Below, one piece after another: positions 24,317 to 35,289 of a stretch of 64,000 nt of DNA (position 1 is its first letter; each line of letters begins with the position of its first letter). The position numbers were made by a program, and so were the translations under genes. The notes below the pieces were generated by a model. The model saw only the letters and a program-made list of their open reading frames with translations, ran no database searches and had not been told where the DNA came from. Source of the DNA: Chara braunii (taxonomy: Eukaryota; Streptophyta; Charophyceae; Charales; Characeae); contig BFEA01000298.1 in the NCBI GenBank assembly GCA_003427395.1, positions 1,286,657 to 1,350,656 of the forward strand. The letters run 5' to 3'.

Positions 24317-27300
24317 TCATTCATAAGCATTAACAACACGGGGAACATTCTTTAGCAGCTTTTTTCTGTCAATCGAGTAGAACTCATTCAACAGGTGATA
24401 AAGGAAGCGAACTTTGTATTGTCTGTTCCTCCCTCTTCCTTCATGGGAAACAATTCTGTTTATTTTGTGGCCACCGTTGATGGCACGAGGTATCATAGGA
24501 TCTTGGAAGGGAAAAATCTCATTATCAATGTGGGGGAACAGTTTGGATGCGTGAAAGACCGGATACGTACGCAGATGAGGTGGTACATTGATCACGTATG
24601 AAGGACCAAATTTGTCATCTCCTACCAGCTTTTGAACTTGCCAAGGACCATAGTATAATGGAAGAAGCTGTTGTGATACTCCCTCTTCTTCGAAAAATTC
24701 AGACATCTTGATCCAGACGTAACTTCCTACTTCGAAATTCCCTGTTTTGCGCGACTTGTTAGCATGTTTGATCATGGCATGCTGACGCTTGTTCATCGCT
24801 GCGATATCAGCTTTGAGCAAGCGTGCATACTTGGCATTGTAGTTAGGCATGTCGGGCATCAGACCAGGTGACCGATCGGGGAACATATAGGAGAGAGGAT
24901 TGCTCAGCTGCCAACCATATTGCAGTTGATTCTGTGTCGCGCCAATTAAGGAGTGAATGAAGTTGTTATACAACCCCTTCACTTTATGTAACTCCTTGTC
25001 CCACGTGTTCTGATCGGGAACAATTAACGAATGAAGTAGTTGAATGATGGTTTGGTTGATTTCCTCGCCTAACCCATTGGCTTCGGGGAGTCGACTAGAA
25101 GTCATGTCGAGTTTAATGTCGTAGATTTGAGTGGTGAAGTCCTTCCAATCAGTACTAATGAACCTATTGTCCCGATCACTCACAAGGTTTTTCAGGGGGG
25201 CATACTGCAGAATGTACTGCTGGTGAAAATCTTCGATAGCTCAGTTGGTGCATGAGGAGGTAGAGGAATCAAATTCAAAATTTTGGAAAAACAATCCGCG
25301 ATGACCATGACTTGTGAATGTCTTACCTCACTCACCTTTCCCATGTACATGAAATCAATAGAAACGGACTCACGGGGTCCATCAGGGATGGGAAGCGGAT
25401 TCAGCAGGCCATAAGGCTTATGCCTATGGACCTTGGTTCTTTGACAGACTTGACATTCAGCAATGAACTTTTGGGTGGATCCCTTCATTCCCGGCCAATC
25501 AAACTGCCGCAAAAGACTTCCATAAGTCTTTTCAAAGCCGAAGTGTCCACTCCGACCATATGCCAAATCTAAGAAATGAGTCCGGACAGGCGCATGGTTG
25601 GGTACACAAAAACGATCAAACTTCCCATAGCGTCGGAAAGCAAGACCCTCGCACTCGTGAAAATCAGGTTGGCTGCTAGGGTCAACCTTGATCTGCTCAA
25701 GGATGGGACTAAGGTCCAGATCCTTGGCAGTGCGCTCAACTAGATCCTCCTTCAGTTTCCTTCGGAGATCGTATGAGCCCACAAGGCAAGTCAAAAACTC
25801 AGGATGTCGAGAGAAAGCATCAGCGACACGATTGTAACAGGTTTTCTTGTGTTTTAGTTCAAAATTGTAAATATCAATGTCATGCAGCCAGCGGGTCAGC
25901 ATCGGAGAGAAATCAATTTGCGTTACGGTCCACTGCAAGGTCTGATGATCTGAGTAAACCTTGAAGTGGTCACCCAAGAGGTAGTGCTTCGAATGCGCAA
26001 GCGCCTCTCGCAGGGCATAGAGCTCACGCATATATGTGGACATGCATTTGCTGTAATACTCGAGTGGACGCAGGTCATCGCCACCATCTTGTTGCGGCAT
26101 TGCGCCAATCCTGATGATCTGAGTAAACCTTGAAGTGGTCACCCAAGAGGTAGTGCTTCCAATGCGCGAGCGCCTCTCGCATGGCATAGAGCTCGCGCAT
26201 ATATGTGGAGGTAGCTACCTTGTGGTTGGGTATGCGTTTGCTGTAATACTCGAGCGGACGCAGACCATCGCCATCATCTTGTTGCGGCACTGCGCCAATC
26301 CCATACCGACTCGCGTTCGTAGTGACCACGAACGTGAGGTTGGGATCCGCAATGCGGAGCACATGATGACTTATCAAAGTTTCTTTCAAGGCTTGAAAGT
26401 TGAAATGCGGTTTCGCATTTCACACACCACACATAAGCGACACTTTTGCTTGTTAGTCTCGAGAGTGGGTGAGAAATGACAGAAAATTTGGGTATAAACT
26501 TCCGGTAATACGAAGCAAAACCAAGAAAGGAACGCATTTCACGTACGTTCGCCGGTTGAGGCTACTTTCGTATGACCTCAACCTTGGTTGCCTCAGGCTC
26601 AAGACCGTTTGCAGACAACCGGTCCCCAAGATAGATGACGCTATCCCTTCCAAACTGGGATTTCTTTAAGTTGAGATACAGTCGCGCCTCCTTAAGAACC
26701 TGCAAGACTTCCTCAAGGTGCTTGACGTGCTCTTCCATGGACATGCTGAAAATCAGGATGTCATCAAGATAAACGACAACAAACCTGTTGAGCTGATGGC
26801 GGAGAACCTTGTCCATGAGGCATTGAAATGTGGCTGATGCATTCATGAGACCGAAGGGCATAACGATGAATTCGTACAACCATCACGTGTTTTGAATGCA
26901 GTTTGTGCTGGTTGTTCAGATCAACTTCAATCTGGTGGTAAGAAAAAATAAATAAATAAATCAATTTGGTAGTAACCAGACTTGAGATCGATCTTGGAGA
27001 AGACCTTGCGTCCACCTGCAGCATCCAACAAATCATCTATGTGAGGCAAGGGATAAGTGTTATTTCTAGTGATATGGTTTAGGCCACGATAGTCGATACA
27101 CATCCAAAGTTTGCCTCCTTTCTTTGACACAAATAGGACAGGTGAACCGAACTCAGACTCACAACGAGTCTACGCCTAATCAATCCATGATCAATCATGT
27201 CGTCAATCTGTCTTCTCAACTCCTCCAACTCGCCTTGCCCCATACAGTAGACGCAGCCCTTTGGAGGAACACTCCCTTTTATTATCTCGATCTTGTGTTT

Positions 27301-29543
27301 GACACACGAGGACTCCACGAGGTTCAGCCAGAATTTCAAGATATCGATCTAGTAGATGGTGAATGTTTGTTGGGACTTCCGGTGCAGGATCATCCTCATC
27401 ATGAGAGAGAAAATCAGTTTGAGAATGTATAGCAATAACAAGCGAATTTGAAGTAGTTGGATTAGAAGTAGATCTATCTCTTACAGTAGAAGTAGATGGA
27501 ACAAACGTAGATGTAGTAGAAGTATAATTATTTTTCGAGGTAGAAAATGCAGCAAAAATGGCGCATGGAGAGGTTTACAAGGGCAACATGCACAAGCTCA
27601 CCTTCTTTGCGCTTGCGCACTGATCTGCAAAATTTGCTCGCACTCAAAAGAGTCACTGGGACTCGCACGTCTCATCCAACAAGACAGTACACTCGTTCTC
27701 CTTGGTGTCACGCACCACAAACTGAGTATCTGACCACGTGGTCCTTAGGCAATGGGCTTTTAACCAGCCCAAACCAATGACAACGTCGAAGGGACTCTTG
27801 TCGAAGACATAGAAATTCAACTCATGAGTGATAGTGCGATCTTTGTCAAAGGTGATGCGTACACCTTTGATAGCATGTGTTGAGGTGACAACCTCTTGGT
27901 TGCCTACCTGGATCTAACAAGGGTTTTGCAATTTCACTTGCTTCATTCCCAAGCCCGCCTTGTGAATCCCGTTAGGAGAAAAAAAGTTAGTTATGGAACC
28001 ATTATCAATCAAGACACGGATGTATCGGCGGTTGATGAGCAGCTTGAAGAAGATCAGTTTCACTCCCCCTTGAACACGACGTTGCTGTTTGAGTTGCAGC
28101 CAATGTTCCAGGTGAGAATGAAAGTTAACTTCCTTAGTCTTCTCCCAAGGCTCAGTGTAAAGTGCTTGATCTGCGGCAGCCTTGGTTTCAACATCGGTTC
28201 GGGCTTCAAGAGCAGGTTGCTCCTTGGAGGGGCCTGCAGCCGACTGTTCAACTTCCCTTGTTGTAGAGAGTGTTGATGACTCTTCTATGCCCTTTGCCTG
28301 TTTCCCTGCAGACAGTATCAATCCTGCACTGCGTGCCCATGCTTTTCACAATGCAAGCACACGCACAGTTTGGATCCTCTTTCTCATTCTTTTTTACTGA
28401 TGCGGAGGGCTTCCCAAGGCGGGGTGGAAGCATCCTCCAGCTTCTCAGGATTCTTGGGGAGGTGTGCCATGGTTCCTTTACCTGAATTGCAATTAGGCCC
28501 CTTGCTTGAAGTAGTCTTTCTAAAGGCATTATACTTTTCTTCGTCATTCATGTCAGACTCAAGGGCTGATGTAGAACAGCCCACTTCAGAGTCCAACTCT
28601 AGATTGTCATCTAGAGACAGATCATCCGCATAGGATTGATCCTCAGCCTCCCGATGCAGGGCAAACAGGTGGCTGCTTCCTTACCGCTTGCGTCGTGAAC
28701 CTTTTCCTGCAGCTGGTATCTTTGCACGCCCGGCGAGGTTTTTGGCTTCTAGGTTGACTAGATCCGTCAAAATATCACACCAGGTTGAATGCTCCTTGAG
28801 TCCTAGCCGGGAGTCAGTCTTCAGGGGCCACTCCCATAACTACATCCATGCAAGACTTGTCAGTCCAGCCCAGGTTTGGAGTAGTGAACAGACTAGTCAA
28901 ATGTTGTTCCAAGGCCTGCATGGAAGTCTCCACTTTTGGCCCTTAAGGGCCTCAAGTTTCAGCCTTGCCTTGAGTGCAGCGTGCTTATCTTGATATTGTG
29001 CGATGATGAGGTCCTCAAGAGTACGTGCAGGAGTCACTTTCAACCACTTTGTCAGGTCAATCCTTTCATAACCTGCACTAACAGCTTGGAGTTCAATAAA
29101 ACTTCATATGGCGGGTTCGATATTCGTGCCCATGATCATACTTCGGTATTCATGCGGCGTACGCAGTACCTCGAGGTATGAGCGCATGGAGTTGATCCAA
29201 GAGGTAATAGCCCCCTTCCCGTCGTACTTGGATGGCATCGTGGCTGCCCTCTTGTCCACCATGGGACCGCTATATTGGACGCCATGAAGAATTGCGGCGT
29301 TTTGTCCTTATGATCCTGCATTAGGACTGGGACCAATGCAGAACTGTCAGCGCTGCCGCTTGAAGAGTTGGCACCGTTTCCTGCGCAAGTCACAGTTCCA
29401 CTCGACCTTTGCATGAGGACTGTGTTAGGGGGAAAACTTGGGATTGCAGCAGGACGCGGAGGACGGAGGAGGGTCGGTTGGGCCTGCTTGAGGTCTGCAA
29501 TCTCCGCTTGCAACTCTTGATTTTGCTGTTCTAGAGTTGTCAC
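24317..29543 (-). pseudogene. Gypsy 1 gag-pol polyprotein, multiply broken
   Basis: From the 5' side (29543 down): a gag piece with a coiled coil (LEQQNQELQAEIADLKQA); a CCHC knuckle CLHCEKHGHAVQD whose last Cys is replaced by a stop (28318-28359); protease with LIDNGSITNFFS (DSGAT-like) near 27985; RT with [37 protein letters not shown] and YLDD (26562-27130); RNase H with YSDHQTLQW and an internal duplication; integrase with an HHCC finger (CQVCQRTK), DFMYMG, SDRDNRF and GEEINQ; and a C-terminal chromodomain-like segment (about 24330-24510, YKVRF...NEFYSIDRKKLL). The chromodomain identifies a chromovirus; this domain directs integration towards particular chromatin. Stops and shifts occur throughout, while the 24317-25183 and 25192-26187 frames remain long. 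Confidence 0.88.
25942..26301 (-). repeat. Tandem duplication inside gypsy 1 RNase H
   Basis: Two adjacent direct copies (about 25942-26110 and 26111-26301) encode the same RNase H stretch: GIGA(V/M)PQQD, LRPLEYYSK, STYMRELYA, GDHFKVYSDHQ. The first copy in coordinates lacks a ~22-base segment (around HKVAT) and differs at several other bases. A repeated RNase H block is not known in active elements. Confidence 0.85.
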
Positions 29544-29548
29544 ACGCT

Positions 29549-31779
29549 GTCGGGACCTTTGGTTCCCAAATCAAGTCATGACCCTTAAGACGTGATATAT
29601 GGCTGAAATGTGCACAAGAGAGGAAATTGAAGGAAGGAGACAAGAGAGAAGGAAAATGTCAGACAGATAATCAAGATGGGACCACCGACACCAAAGTTCC
29701 AAGATGCGACTGGGGACCGATGGGACCAAGAACCCAAGAAGGGACACAGGATCAGGGAGGAGAAGGGAATTAGGAGCATAAAAACTTGGAATCCGCTAAG
29801 GAAGAAAGCCAATAACAGATTGGGAAACAGTTTGAAGGTTCCGGGAAAAACCGAGAAAAACGTTTTTTTTCGCAAGTCACAAAGGAAGAGAAAAAAGTGA
29901 GCAAACGTGAATGGAATGACTCCGCTCCAAGGCAGGAACGTCCGGAGGGATGTTGTCTGCCACATATTAAAAGTGCATGTGCAACGGAGGCCCGTTGCTC
30001 AAGGAACTATTTTTTTGAAGCAAGAGAACGAAATGGAGAAAGACGGTATTTCCCGTAACTACAAGAAACAAGGAAAGAATTGGCAAACAGGGTCGGAACG
30101 ATGTCGTTCCAAGCCTAAAACGTCAAGAATGTCGGCGCCCACGACGTATTGAAAATACAAACGTCACAGGGGTCAGATGAGTAAGGAACTAATTTTTGAA
30201 TAAAGTGGGCGCCGTCAAGAGCATGCGGACGCACCGAGCGACAAGGATGTCGTCAGTTGTCCTGCGGCACATGAGAAATACTATGTGAAGGTGTGACTAT
30301 CAAAAGGCTGCAGAAATCAATAAGTGCAACCCTCCTTCTTGAAGGAGTCCTTCTTGAAGGAGGACCGCCAGTAAATTAATACACAAATAATAGTGTCAGG
30401 AGGAATAGGGTCCGACGATGGCAAGGAAATAGTGCCTTGGTGCAACCACAGAAGGCGCCAGCATGCGGCCTACGGGGCCACCCAATTACGGCATGAGAAA
30501 AACCTAAGTGCAGTGGAACCAAGCAAGGGGGTGCAAATAGATTAATAGGCACCAACTAGATAAGTGCCCAAGCACAAGGAATTGGAGAAATGGTTATCAT
30601 TTGAGTGCCAAAATGTAAGGGGTTAGAAAAGAAGAAAGAAGGTCTCAATTTGAAGTCCTCTGGGCCTTGAAATTGAGGAAGGACTCAAGAGGGAGGCAAC
30701 GGATCAGAAGAGCCTTAAAAGTGGAAGGCCCGGGTACACTGAACTTGAAAAATGAGGTCCTAGTGTAATCCGAAATAAAACAATCAGCAAAGGTGAGGAG
30801 AAAAAGGCCTAGAGAGAGAATAGGAGAGGTAGGAGAGAGTGGGAGCGGAAATAAAACAATCAGCAAGCCTAGATCCAAAATAAAACAATCAGCAAGCCGC
30901 CACATCATGGTCAACTTGTCCCTTTCCAAAAAAGTCTTAAATGCCTTGAACATGACTACATGAAGACTAGATGCAGTTGGGACAAAAACGGACGAAAGCG
31001 AACACCTAGAGCAAAAAAAAACACATGTTTGAGATCTATTTTGTGACCGGATTCATCCCAAGATTAAACAGTTACAAAATATCTTGAATTTTCTTGATTT
31101 TCGGAGAGAAAATCAAGATAAATCAAGAAGGAGGTAGGCCGAGATGCAACGGATAAAAAAAAAGGAAAGCAAACACATGTTTCAAGTACATCCGGAGCCA
31201 ATATTGGGTCCGGATGCACTTCGGGATGTGCTGCTTCATTTTGTTTCAGTTTGAGGCAAGTATGGGGGCAACGGTGTCGGGACCGGTGGGTCCCGAGATA
31301 AGTCTTGTACATTGAGAGGCGGTATACCGCAGAATTGTGCATGGCAGAGAAAACCGGAGGCAAGAAAGGATACAAAGATTGAAGGTATTAGTATTGGCAC
31401 TTAGGGGCTTAGAGGTTGCCCTGGGGTGCCGGAACCACTGGACCAAGGAGGAGACTAGCGGAACGGCGAGCGGCAAGAGACCATAGGAAATTAGCAAAGG
31501 CGGTTGTTCTCCCAACAGAAAGAAGAAGGACCACCAGGGAAAGTGGTGTCATAGGATTGCACACCGCAGTGAGAAAAGAATTGAAAAGAAAATAATAAGT
31601 AAGGTGTCGGCGCGTGAGGATGTAGCCCGGGCCAAGAGGGCCATCGGGATGCGGCGTCAAGAAGGCCAAGGGGCCATGGGCCAAGAAAAAGAGCCACAAT
31701 CGGAGAGATTGGTGTACGGAATGTGAGGAAGACAAAGGGATGAGGCCACCATAACGGGGGGAAATGTCAAAAGGACCCG
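29549..31779. other. Non-coding retroelement-like sequence; two TGTCGGGACC starts
   Basis: No coding domain is seen in any frame. Two related starts, TGTCGGGACCTTTGG at 29549 and TGTCGGGACCGGTGG at 31268, are each followed by (T)TCCC(A/G)A(A/G)AT-AAGTC(A/T)TG. They look like two LTR starts of one family. A segment at about 31020-31250 (ACATGTTT, GGATGCAC, AAAATCAAGATA) has an inverted, diverged counterpart at about 35400-35790. Confidence 0.5.
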
Positions 31780-32050
31780 GGACCACTGGTGGGACAAAGT
31801 GTCGAGGACCACCGACGGGACAAAGTGTCGGGGGCCACCGACGGGACAAGTACCGGCGGGACGACCAATGGGACAAAGTGTCGGGGACCACCGGCGGGAC
31901 AAGTACCAGCGGGACCACCGATGGGATAAGTGTCGACGAGACTACCGGTGGGACAAGTACCGACGGGACTACCGGTGGGACAAGTATCGATGGGGACCAC
32001 TAGCGGGACTAGTGTCGAGGACTAGCACGGGGCAAGTGTCGGGGACTGGC
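31780..32050. repeat. GGGACAA-GTGTCGGGGACCACCG minisatellite
   Basis: About eight to ten irregular units of roughly 25-35 bases carry CGGGACAA(G) then TGTCG(G/A)GGACCAC or TACCG(G/A)CGGGAC. The ends of the unit echo the TGTCGGGACC start seen at 29549 and 31268, so the array may have grown from an LTR end. Confidence 0.75.
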
Positions 32051-32092
32051 GGCGCTCTAAGGAAAAATTGGGGTGCGCCGTGAGGTGTAAAT

Positions 32093-32715
32093 AGTATCGA
32101 GCATGAGATCAACCATGAAAGAATCGGAGCGTCTCCTACTAGCATGCGAGTGAAAATCAAGAGATTGAACAAGCCAAATCACAAGTATTGAGCATGAGAT
32201 CAACCATGAAAGAATCGGAGCATCTCCCACTAGCATATGAGTGAAAAACAAGAGTTGAAGTGAATCAAATCACAAGTATTGAGCATGAGATCAACCATGA
32301 AAGAATCGGAGCGTCTCCTACTAGCATATGGGCGAAAATCAAGAGTTGAAGCAAGCCAAATCACAAGTATTGAGCATGAGGTCAATCATGAAAGAACCGG
32401 AGCATCTCCTACTAGCATGTGAGTGAAAATCAAGAGTTGAAGCAACCCAAATCACAAGTATCGAGCATGAGATCAATCATGAAAGAATCGAAGCATCTCC
32501 TACTAGCATATGAGTGCAACTCAAGCTCTACACTAGGCCAAATCACAAGAATTGAGCAAGAGACCAATCATGAAAGAATCGGAGCATCCCCTACTAGCAT
32601 ATGAGTGCAACTCAAGCTCTACACTAGACCAAATCACAAGAATTGAGCAAGAGATCATCCATGAAAGAATCGGAACACTACCTACTAGTATATGAGTGAA
32701 AATTAAAAGGTAGAG
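32093..32715 (+). repeat. 91-bp tandem array, seven copies (left array)
   Basis: The landmark GCATGAGATCAACCATGAAA recurs at 32101, 32192, 32283, 32374 and 32464, with GCAAGAGA variants at 32556 and 32647: a period of 90-92 bases. Each unit also holds CTACTAGCATATGAGTG. It matches, in reverse complement, the array at 36765-37640. Confidence 0.93.
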
Positions 32716-32727
32716 TAGATCAAGGGG

Positions 32728-33117
32728 GAGAAGAAGAAGGAAAAGAAGAAGAAGAAGAAGAAGAAGAAGAAGAAGAAGAAGAAGAAGAAGAAGAGGAAAA
32801 AGAAGGAAGGAAGGAGAAGAAGAAGAAGAAGAAGAAGAAGAAGAAGAAGAAGAAGAAGAAGAAGAAGAAGAAGAAGACGAAAAAGAAGGAGAAGAAGAAG
32901 AAGAAGGAGAAGGAGAAGAAGAAGAAGAAGGAGGAGAAGAAGAAGAAGAAGAAGGAGAAGGAGAAGAAGAAGAAGAAGAAGAAGAGGAGAAAGAAATGAA
33001 GAAGAAGACAAGGAAGAAGGAGAAGAAGAAGAAGAAGGAGAAGAAGAAGAAAGAAGAAGAAAAAGAAGAAGAAGAAAAAGAAAAAGAAAAAGAAAAAGAA
33101 AAAGAAGAATAAGAAGG
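32728..33117. repeat. (AAG)n-rich microsatellite, ~390 bases
   Basis: AAG repeats with AGG, AAAAAG and GGA interruptions adjoin the left 91-bp array. The Ser-rich and Leu-rich minus-strand frames (32533-33255, 32703-33167) are translations of the repeat. Confidence 0.95.
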
Positions 33118-34928
33118 ATCATCTCCCTCCCACTCACCTTGTGGATGTCTTGGGGATGAAGTCTCAACCTTGGTGAAGCTTCCTCCCCCTTGGCTATGGC
33201 TCCCTCCTTCCTCCAGCCTTTCTCCCTCCTTTCTCACTTTCTCCCAAGTTGCCATAAGCTCCTACCTTTAAGGCTGTGGAGTCCTTCCCTCTAGGAGGGC
33301 TAAGGGGACTCCTTCTAGCCTTGCCTTCTACCTCACAGCCTGGTGGCTATGGCGGATCACCTTCCCCACTACCACTCGCCCCTAGAGCTTTACACACTAG
33401 CTCACAGTCTCTTCTAGACCTCCCAAACTGGCAGGGGTTCCCCTCACTTCACTACATATGAGTGTAAAGCTCTCACGGGCTCATCTCGGCAGCATGGACA
33501 CTCCTCATGCAAATAGGAGTGTGGCGGACTGATTTCCCAGCTTATATAGGTTGGGGACAGTGCTTTGGCGAACCTATGAGCCTCCCCATGTGCCCCATGG
33601 TGGACCGAGGTACCCCCATGGCCAATTTTCACCACTAGGCCTCTCCGGGGGCACATGAGCCTCATTTTGGCCAGGTACATGCAGTCTAAGTGGTTGGTCC
33701 TAACTCGGACTGCCCCTTGGGCCTCTTTCCAGCCTCATGCCATTTGAAAAATGCTGCCCCCTTGAGTCCAAGGCCCAAAGGACAGCCTACTCGAGAGAAA
33801 AATGCGTTGTAGGGTTTTTTCTCGACTTTTTCTGATTTTGACCTCCCTTGGGTAGGCCGGAGCATTTTTCCATGTGGTGGCATATTTTCAGCCTTGAATC
33901 TGGCTGAGATCCAAGGCCAACAATATTCCGTGCCACCCCCAAGTAACCCTTGCTTCAAATTTGAGCCCCTAAGTCCAATTTTCCAATTTTTGGTGCATCT
34001 GGACCTCTGTTTGAGCCAAATGCACAATTTTGTCTTTTTCTGCCTTTTGTTTCTTTCCATTGTGGGCTGCCAACTCATTCCAGAGCTGGCCGTTTGTGAT
34101 GACCTCATCAAAAACAGCCATATCATCTCCTCCATGGATCTAAATCTCAGATCCATGGTCCAGAAGAAAACCGGTCATTTTCCCTTTGCATTTTCTCTAA
34201 TTTTATTCTTTTTAATTCAGATATTGTGGGGATATGGCCCCAAGGGCCATATATCTGCGATCCGGATTGCCCTCCCTTATTCTAGGAGGGATGAGGTCAT
34301 CATTGGGACCTGCCAGTCCCTACTGCAGCAGTCCCAATAGGCCGACACATTTTCCTCCACCCTTTTCTCCCGTTTTGTCTCATTCTCCCTCCATTTTCTC
34401 CCCTTTTTCTTTTCTTTTTCTTTTATTTTTGCTACGACAAGTGTCAAACAGTTGTGCACTCTCTTTCTAGGTTTTGGAACCTCATTCATGGCCAGGTTCA
34501 TGACCGGCTGTTGGCCGTTGCACCTCAGACTTCAATAATGGCACCCCCATGCTCCTAGGGGGCTCACTTTGCTCCCGTTAGTCTCAATTTTGAGCCCTCT
34601 TGACTCCGATTTTCTTTTGACAGTCTTCTCTTGGCACGGGGCCCCCTAAAACTTTATTTTCTCATGCCTAGCTAGTCCGAGATATCCCGGATTGTTGGGC
34701 AGCCCTCCCATCTCCCGTTTCTCTTTTCTTTTTACTGCTAGTCCTCCCATTTGGGCTCCACTTGTGCGTGCACTAGTGGTGCTAATATTTTTCACCGTCA
34801 AGATCTTCGATCTTGACGGCGCCGTTGGCCTTGCGCAACCACTCCCCAAATTGGCTTGTGGTTGTTCCTTGGGACACCTCAAGTCCCCACCACTAACCTG
34901 TACTAGTTTTTTTTTTTTTTTTTTTCCC
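33118..34928. other. Non-coding, repeat-derived sequence
   Basis: No domain is seen in any frame. It includes a diverged copy (about 34308-34462) of the repeat at 35850-36400, a palindrome ATATGGCCC-caa-GGGCCATAT at about 34232-34252, and the hairpin AGTCCGAGATATCCCGGATT near 34674. Confidence 0.55.
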
Positions 34929-34962
34929 CTGTCTCTTATACACATCTAGATGTGTATAAGAG
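34929..34962. other. Nextera mate-pair junction adapter (sequencing artefact)
   Basis: CTGTCTCTTATACACATCT (34929-34947) is followed directly by AGATGTGTATAAGAG (34948-34962), then Ns. This is the Tn5 mosaic end and its reverse complement as joined in Nextera mate-pair libraries. It is not genomic sequence. Confidence 0.97.
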
Positions 34963-35048
34963 NNNNNNNNNNNNNNNNNNNNNNNNNNNNNNNNNNNNNN
35001 NNNNNNNNNNNNNNNNNNNNNNNNNNNNNNNNNNNNNNNNNNNNNNNN
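34963..35048. other. Assembly gap (Ns)
   Basis: A run of 86 N bases. With the adapter remnant next to it, the join and the distance across the gap should be treated as unreliable. A single N also occurs at 37830. Confidence 0.99.
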
Positions 35049-35289
35049 CATTTATTTTTTTTGCCCCGCCGGCGCGCGTCCCGTTTTTTTACTTTTATTA
35101 TTTGGGCCCACTTGGTCCCTGACAACATCCCGGACGGTGTCCCATTTTTATTTTGAGACCCCCTTACCTTCGGTAGTCCCAAAATCTCCTCCTTGGGTGC
35201 CACATGTGTGCCGATTTTTCTTGGCCGTTGCCGCTTGCCGTCTTTATTTGCCCCATGCCGAAATTACCTCTTTGTAGCCTTTTGGGCTT

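Larger units (their letters stand above)
24162..29548 (-). mobile_element. Ty3/gypsy chromovirus 1, 5'-truncated internal region
   Basis: Minus-strand gag, protease, reverse transcriptase, RNase H, integrase and chromodomain occur in Ty3/gypsy order, followed by a polypurine tract and LTR start. The gag reading is lost at about 29548, where different non-coding sequence begins with TGTCGGGACC. No 5' LTR or primer-binding site is present, so the element was probably split by a later insertion or truncated. Confidence 0.85.

Noticed and set aside
32533-33255. Ser-rich 240-codon and Leu/Phe-rich 154-codon minus-strand frames
   Set aside because: They lie on the AAG microsatellite and the 91-bp array; composition is purely repeat-driven.
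34929-34962. Perfect inverted repeat as a transposon end or cruciform
   Set aside because: It is the Tn5 mosaic-end adapter pair next to an N gap, an artefact.
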